Below are positions 8,311 through 16,842 of a stretch of DNA of 64,000 bases, piece after piece (position 1 is the stretch's first letter; every line of letters starts with the position of its first letter). The notes below the pieces were generated by a model, which made no database searches, was not told the DNA's origin, and was given only the letters and a program-made list of their open reading frames with translations. The translations under genes were made by a program, and so were the position numbers. This DNA comes from Thalassospira sp. MCCC 1A01148 (GTDB lineage Bacteria; Pseudomonadota; Alphaproteobacteria; Rhodospirillales; Thalassospiraceae). The stretch spans positions 310,001 through 374,000 of the forward strand of contig NZ_LPVZ01000020.1 of assembly GCF_001613795.1 (NCBI RefSeq). Direction: 5' to 3'.

Positions 8311-10230
8311 TCAGGACTGTGCAAGAAGATGTTTACGAAGGGCCGTCAGGTTTTCTTCGACACTGGTGTCCTCAAACGATGAATTGAGATCCATGTCGCC
8401 GCTTCGGAATTCATCAAAGAACGCCTTGCCCTGCAGCTTGTCCAGAATGCTCTCGAACGTGGGACGCGGCGTGAACCAGTCACTGTGGCGGCGCTCCAGC
8501 CGGGACGTTTCCTTTTCGAGCGCCGACAACTGGCCAATGATCCGGTCGCGATCTTCTGCAGACTGGCGCACATAGTGCGGCCGTCGCGGTGTCAGCAGGA
8601 TCAGGATCGATTTTTCGAAATTACGTTCCGTGCGTTCGGAAAACAGATAATTCAGGATCGGCATATCCTTGAGGATCGGCACCCCGTCAGAGACCTTTGA
8701 TGTCTCGCGCTCACTCAATCCACCCAGAATCAGCGTTTCACCGAACTTCATCGTTACGGTCGAATTGACGTTTGTCTTTGTCGTATCAAGACGAAACTCA
8801 AAGACGACGGAGTTCGATGGATCGGTCAGGAAGGTCCGTTCGGCAACAACATGCAGTCTGATTTCGTCGTTTTGAAGAACCTCTGGCGTGACGGCGAGTT
8901 TCACACCGACTTCTTTCTGAACAGAAACACTGTCCCCGTTGCCGCCCGAAACGGCTGCTGCAAGAATTTCCGTGCCAGAGAAGAATTCAGACGTTTTACC
9001 ACTCTGTGCAACCAAACTTGGTTTCGCCAGAACCTGATTGTCCGCATTCAGTGAATTGGCAATATTCAGTGAATAGTTTACCGCCGGAATGCTGATCTGC
9101 GAGGTGATGGTCTTGGTGCTTTCCTCAAGTCCGGTGCCCAGAAAATCCCGTGTTCTGGTACGCGTAATTCCGGCTGCCGGCGCGCCCGTCAGGGGGTCCC
9201 CAAACTGAAGCTGCAAACCATTTAAAAGGTTTACCCCGCGCGAATCACGCAGGTCTTCCTGTGTACCGATCAGGACAACATCAACCACAACCATCGATGC
9301 GTCCGTCGAATTTGCCCCGACCTCATCGCCATAGGCGTTTGCCGGACTGTCACCATACGCATCAAAGGGATCAGAGGACTCTGCGCCGTATGGATCGCCA
9401 TACGGATCACTTTGATAGGTGGTGCCACCGCCTGCATACGGATCATAGCCGCCCTGCGCCAAAATGATCTTTGCGTCGCTTTCGTAAAACGACCGCCAGT
9501 TATCAACACGCCGATGTAAAAATGGCAGTTCACCGTGATCGGCAGCCACACCGGCATATCGCGCCATCAAGCGATCCACACCTGCACGATCATCCATCGC
9601 CGCAAGCGCCATCATCCGGGCTTTCAGGATTTCCGGTCGGTTCTCGGCATCGGGATGAATATTTGAAAGGCGCGAAAGCGCGGCATCGGCTGTTTGCGCA
9701 TCATGGGAAAAGTAGGATGCCACCGCAAGATTATACAGAACATCCGGACTGTCAGAACGGTAAATCGCGACATATGAGAAATGCTCTTTGGCTTCCTGAT
9801 AGCGCCGCTGACTTTTATAAAGAAGACCCAAGTGATAATGCGCAGCAAGATTGCCTGAATCAAACTTCAGAGCCTGACGGTATCCTTGTTCGGCAAGGGT
9901 GTATTTGGCCGTATCACCGTCGTCACCAAGTTGATGATAAACATAGCCGTTTAAAAACTGCAGATGCGGATTTGTGATATCAAGCTTCAGTGCAAGGTTG
10001 GCTGCACGTGATGCCAATTCCAGCTCGCCACGTCCAAGTGCGTTAAACGCCTCTGTGACCAGAAGCTGCACCTGATTTACACTTCCTGACTTGTTTTCTT
10101 GAGACGACGTTGTTAGCTCGCCTGACAGCAATTGCGAAGGTCCACCACTGTCAAGCGTCTGACAGGCGCCCACCGCAAGCAAGGCCGAAAAGGCCACGGC
10201 CCGACTTAGCCGTAACGGGAAATTTTGCAT
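8311..10230 (-). CDS. Outer-membrane secretin-type lipoprotein with N-terminal TPR domain
   Basis: 639 residues. A lipoprotein signal ends in VGAC with the lipidated Cys at 23. Residues about 50-245 are tetratricopeptide repeats. Residues about 255-300 are a Gly/Asp/Tyr-rich linker with DPYG/DAYG repeats. Residues about 310-560 form a secretin domain of the type II/III secretion superfamily: VVVDVVLIGTQED, LAKPSLVAQSGKTSEFFSG, a VGVKLAVTPEV segment and the closing FGETLILGGL...PILKDMPILNYLF. A charged, probably helical tail follows. Secretins form outer-membrane gates for type II/III secretion, type IV pili or phage export. No secretion ATPase, inner-membrane platform or pilin gene lies in this window. 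The neighbours are two large exported propeller proteins, which suggests a dedicated gate or a role shared with a system elsewhere. The start has AGGA 5-6 bp upstream. Confidence 0.88.
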   Translation of the reverse strand: MQNFPLRLSRAVAFSALLAVGACQTLDSGGPSQLLSGELTTSSQENKSGSVNQVQLLVTEAFNALGRGELELASRAANLALKLDITNPHLQFLNGYVYHQLGDDGDTAKYTLAEQGYRQALKFDSGNLAAHYHLGLLYKSQRRYQEAKEHFSYVAIYRSDSPDVLYNLAVASYFSHDAQTADAALSRLSNIHPDAENRPEILKARMMALAAMDDRAGVDRLMARYAGVAADHGELPFLHRRVDNWRSFYESDAKIILAQGGYDPYAGGGTTYQSDPYGDPYGAESSDPFDAYGDSPANAYGDEVGANSTDASMVVVDVVLIGTQEDLRDSRGVNLLNGLQLQFGDPLTGAPAAGITRTRTRDFLGTGLEESTKTITSQISIPAVNYSLNIANSLNADNQVLAKPSLVAQSGKTSEFFSGTEILAAAVSGGNGDSVSVQKEVGVKLAVTPEVLQNDEIRLHVVAERTFLTDPSNSVVFEFRLDTTKTNVNSTVTMKFGETLILGGLSERETSKVSDGVPILKDMPILNYLFSERTERNFEKSILILLTPRRPHYVRQSAEDRDRIIGQLSALEKETSRLERRHSDWFTPRPTFESILDKLQGKAFFDEFRSGDMDLNSSFEDTSVEENLTALRKHLLAQS

Positions 10231-10457
10231 CCAATCCTACTCAATCTGTCCCCGACGCGTCTTTGCGCATCCCCTCCATGTCCGAATTGATTGCTTTTGC
10301 GGCACAATCTTCGCGGGCACGTACATGTTTTCGACAGATTACTCAGGCTTTAGGCACAGTTACAGGCAATGGATGTATGGGAAACGGACGAACTTGTATG
10401 ACCAACGGACCTCCAGAACCTGCGCCGCGAAAACCAAATTGCGGCATTGTTTATGGC

Positions 10458-11513
10458 TTAGGCGTTCTTGACCAGAAGCAAGGTCGTTGATCTGGCGTTT
10501 TTGGCGTATTCCGCCGGGGAGACACCATATTTCTGGTTAAAGGCGGTTGAGAAGTTGGTTGAATGGTTATACCCGACTTCCCAGGCGACCTCCTTGATTG
10601 CCATGTCGGTATTTTCAAGAAGATCTCTGGCCGTTTCAAGACGAATGCCGCGCAGAACCTCAAAAACGGTATCAGAATACAGCTCCCGGAAGGCCTGATT
10701 AAGACGCTTTTCGGTTGTTGCAAGCTGCTCTGCAAGGTCCGCAAGACAGGGTGGTTCGCGCAGATTGCTCTGCAACAGCTGATAGGCACGCTGCGCATTA
10801 TCGACATCAGAGTTCTTCAATACAATGCGCTGGTCTGCACTGTTTGTGCGCAAAGACTCCTCAATCAGTGCCAGATACAAAAGTCCGATGCCTTCCATCT
10901 TGATTTGCTGCAATGACGGGGCAGCATCAATATTCAGGTTCTTGAGCAACGTATCGCGCATTGCGCTGGTCACAACGAACGTGACGGGCTGGATATCGTT
11001 CGTATTGGGCTGGAAAAGCGGTTGCAAAGCTTCTGGCACACGATTGTCGAAGTAACGTTTGAAAACATCCGTGGGAAGACTTAACCCCAAAGATTGCACA
11101 TTCTGTCCCGCTGGCAATTTGAAGGTGGTGCTAAGGCCATCATGCACAAACAGATGTCCTTGCATGGGGGAAAAAACGAATTCAGCACCATCTTCAGGGC
11201 GAATCATCGAATACTCGCCCTCAAGCGCAACCATCGCGATGATAAGCCGTCTTCCCGAGATACTTTCGGCCTTGATGACCATGTCATCATCGACAGGGAA
11301 CTGTTGGAAATCGACGCTACCGCCGTTCGACAATAAAACACGCTGATGATGACGGTCTATAACCCGGTCCGTCAGGTCACGCTCTTCATCCACCAGAATT
11401 TTGTCTTGCTCGCCCGTCGAAAGCTCAAGCGTCATTTCATAACGTGTACCAACAACTGCCGCCCCGGACCCATTGCCCTTGGCAACATCTTCTGTTTCCC
11501 GATGCGACGTCAT
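10458..11513 (-). CDS. AraC-family transcriptional regulator
   Basis: 351 residues from the ATG at 11513; a GTG at 11540 is an alternative and neither has a strong ribosome site. The C-terminal hundred residues carry the two helix-turn-helix motifs of AraC/XylS proteins (LADLAEQLATTEKRLNQAFREL and VAWEVGYNHSTNFSTAFNQKYG followed by SPAEYAK). The N-terminal 230 residues resemble the sensor part of PchR-like regulators. It lies upstream of and in line with the secretin operon but 227 bp away, so it may be transcribed separately. Control of that operon is plausible from position only. Confidence 0.85.
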   Translation of the reverse strand: MTSHRETEDVAKGNGSGAAVVGTRYEMTLELSTGEQDKILVDEERDLTDRVIDRHHQRVLLSNGGSVDFQQFPVDDDMVIKAESISGRRLIIAMVALEGEYSMIRPEDGAEFVFSPMQGHLFVHDGLSTTFKLPAGQNVQSLGLSLPTDVFKRYFDNRVPEALQPLFQPNTNDIQPVTFVVTSAMRDTLLKNLNIDAAPSLQQIKMEGIGLLYLALIEESLRTNSADQRIVLKNSDVDNAQRAYQLLQSNLREPPCLADLAEQLATTEKRLNQAFRELYSDTVFEVLRGIRLETARDLLENTDMAIKEVAWEVGYNHSTNFSTAFNQKYGVSPAEYAKNARSTTLLLVKNA

Positions 11514-11799
11514 CAACCAATCTCGTTCTGGATAAGGCACTATTCTTAAGCAAATATACTTATGATTACTCCAAGAGCACTATGAAACAATAATTGCAGC
11601 ACTTGCATATGCACTTTGAAAAACAAGAACTAAAGCCGCACTGAAAATCGCTCTTGGGAACGTTTGTCACCTATCCTTATCAGGGCTAAACACAATATGC
11701 ACCAATGTCTGATGCTTGCGCGTCAGCCAGAGAATATTACCGCCTCCCAAGTTACCATGACATCCTGAAAAGTGCCTGTTCGCATATAACTCGCTGGTA

Positions 11800-12318
11800 T
11801 CAGACCAATTCACCGCAGGAACAGTTATCTTCCACCCATTCGAATAGCTTATGCTCCTCGGGCCGCACTTCTGTTTCAAGCCCGCCGGCAAATTCCTTGA
11901 ACGCAGCTAGGTTTAGCTGGTTAAGTCCCACCAGAACCGGGATGTCATTGACCAGTGCGTCGGCGATGACATCGCGAAAGCCATGCCCCTCGGCCTCGTG
12001 TTTGCCAAACTTGTTGATCACCAGCACATCCGCACCTTTGCGGATTTCACGTGTCACATGCCCGACAGCTTCTTCGAGGGCACTTGTGTCCAGTCGGCAC
12101 CCACGAGAATGTGCGCCCAATGTTTGGGAAATGCGAATGATCGGACCATCTGGCAGAACCTGAACATCCATATCGCAAGGGCCATCGGTCTCGCGCTCTG
12201 AATTGATTTGCACAGTGCCGCAAACGCGCCATCCCATTTTGGCAATGCGCCGCGCCACACGCGAAAGAAGCAAGTCGGTATCTCCCCTGCCAGGCGCCAT
12301 CGTATAAGCGATTTTCAT
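11800..12318 (-). CDS. DUF2478 family protein at the end of the nar cluster
   Basis: 172 residues starting at MKIAYTMAPGRGDTD, with AAGGAAC about 8 bp before the ATG. The upstream frame extension lacks support. The opening glycine-rich segment and the VLVINKFGKHEAEGHG...IPVLVGL core resemble DUF2478 proteins, a P-loop-NTPase-like family often found near molybdenum-enzyme genes. It ends in a Cys pair (NCSCGELV). It is the last gene of the minus-strand run that begins with narK1, 28 bp after the carbonic anhydrase stop. I infer a link to molybdate or cofactor supply for NarG; the biochemical role is not established. Confidence 0.7.
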   Translation of the reverse strand: MKIAYTMAPGRGDTDLLLSRVARRIAKMGWRVCGTVQINSERETDGPCDMDVQVLPDGPIIRISQTLGAHSRGCRLDTSALEEAVGHVTREIRKGADVLVINKFGKHEAEGHGFRDVIADALVNDIPVLVGLNQLNLAAFKEFAGGLETEVRPEEHKLFEWVEDNCSCGELV

Positions 12319-12346
12319 CTCAATGTTCCTTTGTCTTCCGCTGATG

Positions 12347-12988
12347 TTACTGCTGCGCTCTGCCCTGGAACGCGGCTTTATCAGATGTCTGAATGTCAGA
12401 CGGCCGGATCGTGCATTCCAGATCACGCAAAAGCCCGTCTTTAAGGCTATAGATCAGGCCGTGAATCTTGATGTCTGCCCCTGCCCGCCACGCACGTCTC
12501 ATGATCGGCGTTTCAGCAACCCGTCCAACACCTTCGATGACATTGAGTTCAGCCAGCCTGTCGCGGCGGCCCTCGATATCGTTGTGCCGTGCAAGTTCAC
12601 TGGCGTGGAAACGGGCCTGGCGTCGGATGGGTTCAAGCCAGTGGTCGGCCAAGCCATGGGGAAGGTCTTCGGTTGCGGCTTTCACCCCGCCACAGCCATA
12701 ATGGCCACAGACAATGATCTCCCGGACTTTCAGGCTTTCGACGGCAAATTCAAGTGCAGAAAGCAGGTTCAAATCCGATGAATGCACCACATTGGCAACA
12801 TTGCGGTGAACAAAGACTTCCCCGGGATCAAGCCCGGCAACAACATTGGCTGGTACACGGCTGTCCGAACACCCGATCCAGAAAAACTCTGGCGCCTGGT
12901 GGCTTGCCAGTCTGGAAAAATATCCGGGCTCTTCGTCTTGCCGTGATCGCGACCAGACCCTGTTTCGTTCCAAAAGGTTTTCAAGCAT
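12347..12988 (-). CDS. can: Beta-carbonic anhydrase
   Basis: 213 residues from MLENLLERNRVWS, with GAGG 7 bp upstream. It has the zinc and active-site motifs of beta-class carbonic anhydrases: CSDSRVPAN (Cys ligand and Asp-Arg dyad), the VHRNVANV segment, and HYGCGGV with the His and second Cys ligands. It interconverts CO2 and bicarbonate in the cytoplasm. It sits 46 bp after the parvulin gene and before the DUF2478 gene in the same direction as the nar genes, so co-expression is likely, although a separate promoter cannot be excluded. The size matches the Can/CynT group. Confidence 0.9.
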   Translation of the reverse strand: MLENLLERNRVWSRSRQDEEPGYFSRLASHQAPEFFWIGCSDSRVPANVVAGLDPGEVFVHRNVANVVHSSDLNLLSALEFAVESLKVREIIVCGHYGCGGVKAATEDLPHGLADHWLEPIRRQARFHASELARHNDIEGRRDRLAELNVIEGVGRVAETPIMRRAWRAGADIKIHGLIYSLKDGLLRDLECTIRPSDIQTSDKAAFQGRAQQ

Positions 12989-13034
12989 GCAAACCTCACA
13001 CCTTTTGTGGGTTATATGCGCTATAACCGCGCGT

Positions 13035-13850
13035 CTAATTCGGTTTCGTATTTCTGGCCGTGCCAAGATCGGCGCCGGTAATAGAGGCTGAGGCAATAAG
13101 GCCATCGACAAACAGCTTGGCCTTGCGTGCCCACTGGGCTTTTTCCATCGCTTCGGAGATTTTTGGTTTCACGGCCTCGAACGGCAGTGGCTGCCCCTCT
13201 GCCAGTGCATCTAGCCGGAGGACGTGATAGCCATATCTGCTCAGCACAGGCTCGGGCGCGATTTCGCCCTCAGAAAGCTTACGAAGTGCGGCTTCAAATT
13301 CTGGCACCGTATCGCCGGGGCGCAGCTGACCAAGCGATCCGCCTTCTGACCGCGATCCACAGTCGCTTTGCGCGCGTGCAATCTTTTCAAACGTCTGGCC
13401 ACCTTTGCGAAGGTCGCTCAGGATGTCGGTTGCCCGTCGCAGGGCAAGTTCTGTCTCTACGGCATCGTTCGGGTCACATTTGCAAAGAATGTGGGAAACT
13501 TCCCACAAAGGCATGGTGCGAAACCGTTCGGGATCCTTCTGCCATTCGGTGCGAATATCTTCCTCAGTCGGGCGCGCGATGTCTATTTCGCTTTCCAAAA
13601 GGGCGCGAATCTTGGCCTCGTCCTCTGTTTCGAACCGGTTTGGCGAGACTTCCTGTGGGGTGGCCTCAATACCGTTTTTGCGCGCCTGCTGAAGCAACAG
13701 GGTGCGAATAACAAGTGCATTTGCCGCGTTACGCAGGGCGTCTGCAAAATTGTCTTTTGACGCCGTATGGTTCTGCAATTCCGCAGCTACCGCTGTTTGC
13801 GGGATGGTTTCGCCATTAATGACGAGATCGGGAAACATTTGCGTATTCAT
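13035..13850 (-). CDS. Peptidyl-prolyl cis-trans isomerase, parvulin/NifM type, in the nar operon
   Basis: 271 residues starting at MNTQMFPDLVINGE; the longer frame start is less likely because AAAGGAC lies before this ATG. The N-terminal half is helical, like SurA/NifM chaperone parts. The parvulin domain lies at about 125-225 (VSHILCKCDP, FEKIARAQSDCGSRSEGGSLGQL, PVLSRYGYHVLRL). No signal peptide is visible, so it should act in the cytoplasm. PpiC-type isomerases follow narI in several denitrifiers and are thought to help nitrate reductase folding; the family link is known, the exact target here is inferred. A perfect hairpin separates it from narI. Confidence 0.87.
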   Translation of the reverse strand: MNTQMFPDLVINGETIPQTAVAAELQNHTASKDNFADALRNAANALVIRTLLLQQARKNGIEATPQEVSPNRFETEDEAKIRALLESEIDIARPTEEDIRTEWQKDPERFRTMPLWEVSHILCKCDPNDAVETELALRRATDILSDLRKGGQTFEKIARAQSDCGSRSEGGSLGQLRPGDTVPEFEAALRKLSEGEIAPEPVLSRYGYHVLRLDALAEGQPLPFEAVKPKISEAMEKAQWARKAKLFVDGLIASASITGADLGTARNTKPN

Positions 13851-13879
13851 AGCGCTTTGTCCTTTGTTTGCAGGAGGTC

Positions 13880-13901
13880 GTCGGCGCACGAATGCGCCGA
13901 C
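13880..13901 (-). other. Intercistronic stem-loop between narI and the parvulin gene
   Basis: A 9-bp perfect stem (GTCGGCGCA / TGCGCCGAC) is capped by CGAA. No T-run follows on the minus strand, so it looks like an RNA processing or stability element rather than a simple terminator. Confidence 0.7.
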
Positions 13902-13907
13902 TGTCCA

Positions 13908-14603
13908 TTATCGATGTGACAAAGGTTTGGTGCGGCGTGACCGGACAATCTGATACCCCGGACGCAAGAAATACCGCACTGGCGCCGAGAGCATGTGCAC
14001 AAGACGCGTGAACGGGAACACAAGGAAGATCGTCAGGCCCAGAACAAGATGCAGTTTGAATATCCAGGCCACATCGGCAATGTGGCTGGCCGCATCAGAC
14101 TGGAAGGTGAAAATCCCCTGTGCCCAGGCCATGAACTTGGTCATTTCATACCCGTCGAGATGTTCAAGCGACACAAAGATCGTGCCGATCCCAAGGATAA
14201 GCTGTGCCAGCAACAGTGCCAGAATGCCAATGTCTGCAGAGCTTGACGTTTTGCGGATACGCGGATCGGTCATCCGGCGATGAAACAGCATCAGACCGCC
14301 AACAAGTGCCATGACACCGGCGATACCACCCGCAACAACGGCCAGAGTTTGCTTGGCACTGTGACTGATACCCATGGCATCAAAGATCCAGATCGGTGTC
14401 AGTAGTCCGACCAAATGACCAAAGAAGATCACCAGAACGCCAACATGGAACAAAACCGAGCCCAGCATCAGTTGCTTGCGACGCAGAAGCTGGCTTGAGG
14501 ATGTTTTCCACGTGAACGGATCGCGTTCATATCGGGCGATAGAGCCGATAATCAGGACCGATAGCGCGATATAGGGATATATCCCGAAAAGGAAGTTATG
14601 CAT
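13908..14603 (-). CDS. narI: Respiratory nitrate reductase gamma subunit (cytochrome b)
   Basis: 231 residues with five predicted membrane helices, the standard size and topology for NarI. It starts with MHNFLFGIYPYIALSV, a typical NarI N-terminus. Histidines in the second and fifth helices (VLFHVGVLVIFFGHLVG and IFKLHLVLGLTIFLVFPFTRLVH) are the expected ligands of the two b haems. It takes electrons from quinol on the periplasmic side and passes them to NarH. It lies 11 bp after narJ and ends the structural narGHJI set. Confidence 0.96.
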   Translation of the reverse strand: MHNFLFGIYPYIALSVLIIGSIARYERDPFTWKTSSSQLLRRKQLMLGSVLFHVGVLVIFFGHLVGLLTPIWIFDAMGISHSAKQTLAVVAGGIAGVMALVGGLMLFHRRMTDPRIRKTSSSADIGILALLLAQLILGIGTIFVSLEHLDGYEMTKFMAWAQGIFTFQSDAASHIADVAWIFKLHLVLGLTIFLVFPFTRLVHMLSAPVRYFLRPGYQIVRSRRTKPLSHR

Positions 14604-14614
14604 GAGAGCCTCCT

Positions 14615-15319
14615 TTACTCTGCTGCTTCCGGCGGTACCGGTCCAGCGGGTTGATCAATACGCGACAGGATGTCACGCACCTGCGGGCAACCGGCATTCG
14701 GGTCCGGTCCAAAAGTGACCTCGCTTTCCTCCCAGACCTCGTCAAGCGCTTCGAGGTCATCGGGATCGTCTTCGGGCTGTTCAAGAAGTTCGGCAACCGC
14801 ATTGGAATCTGCCGTAACGTTCGACAGCTGCTGCAAGGCGGCAAACACCGCCTGATAGGGGCTTTCGCGATTTTCCAGACGCGCGCGAATGGCCTCAAAG
14901 ATATGTGCGGCATCAGCAAGTGTGTCTTGTGCCTCTGAACGCGGTTGGGTTGCCAGAAATTCCAGCAGAACAGGAAGATGGTCGGGTAGTTCCGTGGTGG
15001 CCGGTTCAAACCCGCCAGCCCGGTATGTTTCAAGCAAGCTGACCATGGCGCCACCACGGTCACGGCTTTCACCGTGGACATGCTCGAACAGGTTAAGTGA
15101 CAGGCTGCGCGAACGATCAAACAGCATGACGAAACGTTCCTGAAGATCGTAAATGTCATCGTTTGACAGCGCCTCGACCAGCGGTCGCAAACCGCGACGT
15201 GCAGCCGCCGTAAGGCGGGTGTCCGAAGCCAGAACGCCGCCAATTTCGGGCATGGCTTCTTGCAGTTCTGTTGTCGGATAGCTCAGCAGAAGCGAGAGCG
15301 ATTTGAGTGTGCGGTCCAT
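14615..15319 (-). CDS. narJ: Nitrate reductase assembly chaperone
   Basis: 234 residues, soluble and acidic, with the NarJ/TorD all-helical signature (LSLLLSYPTTELQEAMPEIG, DLQERFVMLFDRSRSLSLNLFEHVHG). NarJ binds the NarG N-terminus and guides molybdenum cofactor insertion and membrane docking, and is not part of the final enzyme. Its start overlaps the narH stop by one base and narI follows after 11 bp, so it is translationally coupled. The acidic C-terminal tail is common in the family. Confidence 0.95.
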   Translation of the reverse strand: MDRTLKSLSLLLSYPTTELQEAMPEIGGVLASDTRLTAAARRGLRPLVEALSNDDIYDLQERFVMLFDRSRSLSLNLFEHVHGESRDRGGAMVSLLETYRAGGFEPATTELPDHLPVLLEFLATQPRSEAQDTLADAAHIFEAIRARLENRESPYQAVFAALQQLSNVTADSNAVAELLEQPEDDPDDLEALDEVWEESEVTFGPDPNAGCPQVRDILSRIDQPAGPVPPEAAE

Positions 15320-16842
15320 CAGCGTACCTCCTCGGGCATTTTCAGCGGCTTCTTGCTGCCACCAAACAGGGAACCCTGACTGATGCCAGACGAACAGCCG
15401 TTGCAGTTGGTGAACCCTTCGCCGCCACGCAGGTCATAGGCTTCCTCAACCTGTTCGCGATGGGTGGTCGGAATGACGAACCGGTCTTCGTAATCGGCAA
15501 GCGCCATGATTTTGTACATGTCCTCGATGGTTGCACCATCAAGACCGACACGTTTGGCGACCGACTCATCAATAACACCTTCGACGGTTTTCGAACGCAT
15601 ATAGGCCCGCATTGCCAACATCCGCTCAAGCGCATATGCCACAGGCTCTTCGTCGCCAGCCGTCAGCATATTGGCTAGATATTTCAAAGGAATGCGAAGG
15701 TTGCGGACATCAGGCATCGCGCCGTCCATGCCGATTGCACCGGCTTCGGCAGCATTCTGGATCGGGGAAAGCGGCGGGATATACCAGACCATCGGAAGGG
15801 TGCGGTATTCCGGATGCAGCGGGAAGGCAACTTTCCACTCCATCGCCATTTTCCAGATCGGGCTGTCCTGGGCTGCCTTGATCCAGTCTTCCGGAATGCC
15901 GTCGGCACGTGCCGCCGCGATAACTTCCGGATCTTTGGGATCAAGGAACACACCAAGCTGGGCATCATAAAGATCGGTGGTTTCTTCGGCATTGGCCGCC
16001 GCTTCGATCTTGTCAGCATCATAAAGCATGACACCGATATAGCGGATTCGCCCGACACAGGTTTCCGAACAGACCGTCGGATTGCCTGATTCAATGCGCG
16101 GATAGCACAGCGTGCATTTTTCCGATTTGCCCGTTGACCAGTTGTAATAAACCTTTTTGTAAGGGCAGCCCGATACGCACATGCGCCATCCCCGGCATTT
16201 TTCCTGATCGATCAGAACAATGCCGTCTTCTTCACGCTTATAAATCGCCCCGGAAGGGCAACTTGCGGCACATGCCGGGTTAAGGCAGTGTTCACACAGA
16301 CGCGGCAAATACATCATGAATGTATTTTCGTATTCGCCGTAAATGTCTTTCTGGATGCCCTCGAAGTTGTAGTCTTCCGAGCGTTTCGAAAACTCACCGC
16401 CAAGAATTTCTTCCCAGTTCGGGCCTTTTTCGATTTTTTCCATCCGTTCGCCAGAAATGCGCGAACGCGGACGGGCCGTTGGAAAGGCTTTCATTTCCGG
16501 TGCGGATTTCAGGTGATCGTAATCGAAATCAAATGGCTCGTAATAATCATCGATTTCCGGCAGATCCGGGTTGGCAAAGATGTTTGCCAAGATACGCCAT
16601 TTCGATCCCTGTTTGGGCTGCAGCTTGCCCGACTTCGTGCGTTCCCAACCACCATTCCAGCGGTTCTGGTTTTCCCAGTCGGTCGGATAGCCGGTGCCGG
16701 GTTTGGTTTCGACGTTGTTGAACCAAGCGTATTCAACACCATCCCGGCTGGTCCAGACGTTTTTGCAGGTTACCGAACAGGTATGGCACCCAATGCATTT
16801 GTCGAGGTTCAGCACCATGCCGATTTGTGCGCGGACTCTCAT
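15319..16842 (-). CDS. narH: Respiratory nitrate reductase beta subunit
   Basis: 507 residues, full length for NarH. Four cysteine groups for the Fe-S clusters are visible: CIGCHTCSVTCK near residue 16, CEHCLNPACAASCP near 183, CRGWRMCVSGCPYKK near 216, and CTLCYPR...CSETCVGR near 243. The Trp in place of a Cys in the third group is the known NarH feature that gives a [3Fe-4S] cluster. It carries electrons from NarI to NarG at the cytoplasmic face of the membrane. Its ATG overlaps the narG stop by four bases and narJ begins at its stop. Confidence 0.97.
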   Translation of the reverse strand: MRVRAQIGMVLNLDKCIGCHTCSVTCKNVWTSRDGVEYAWFNNVETKPGTGYPTDWENQNRWNGGWERTKSGKLQPKQGSKWRILANIFANPDLPEIDDYYEPFDFDYDHLKSAPEMKAFPTARPRSRISGERMEKIEKGPNWEEILGGEFSKRSEDYNFEGIQKDIYGEYENTFMMYLPRLCEHCLNPACAASCPSGAIYKREEDGIVLIDQEKCRGWRMCVSGCPYKKVYYNWSTGKSEKCTLCYPRIESGNPTVCSETCVGRIRYIGVMLYDADKIEAAANAEETTDLYDAQLGVFLDPKDPEVIAAARADGIPEDWIKAAQDSPIWKMAMEWKVAFPLHPEYRTLPMVWYIPPLSPIQNAAEAGAIGMDGAMPDVRNLRIPLKYLANMLTAGDEEPVAYALERMLAMRAYMRSKTVEGVIDESVAKRVGLDGATIEDMYKIMALADYEDRFVIPTTHREQVEEAYDLRGGEGFTNCNGCSSGISQGSLFGGSKKPLKMPEEVR

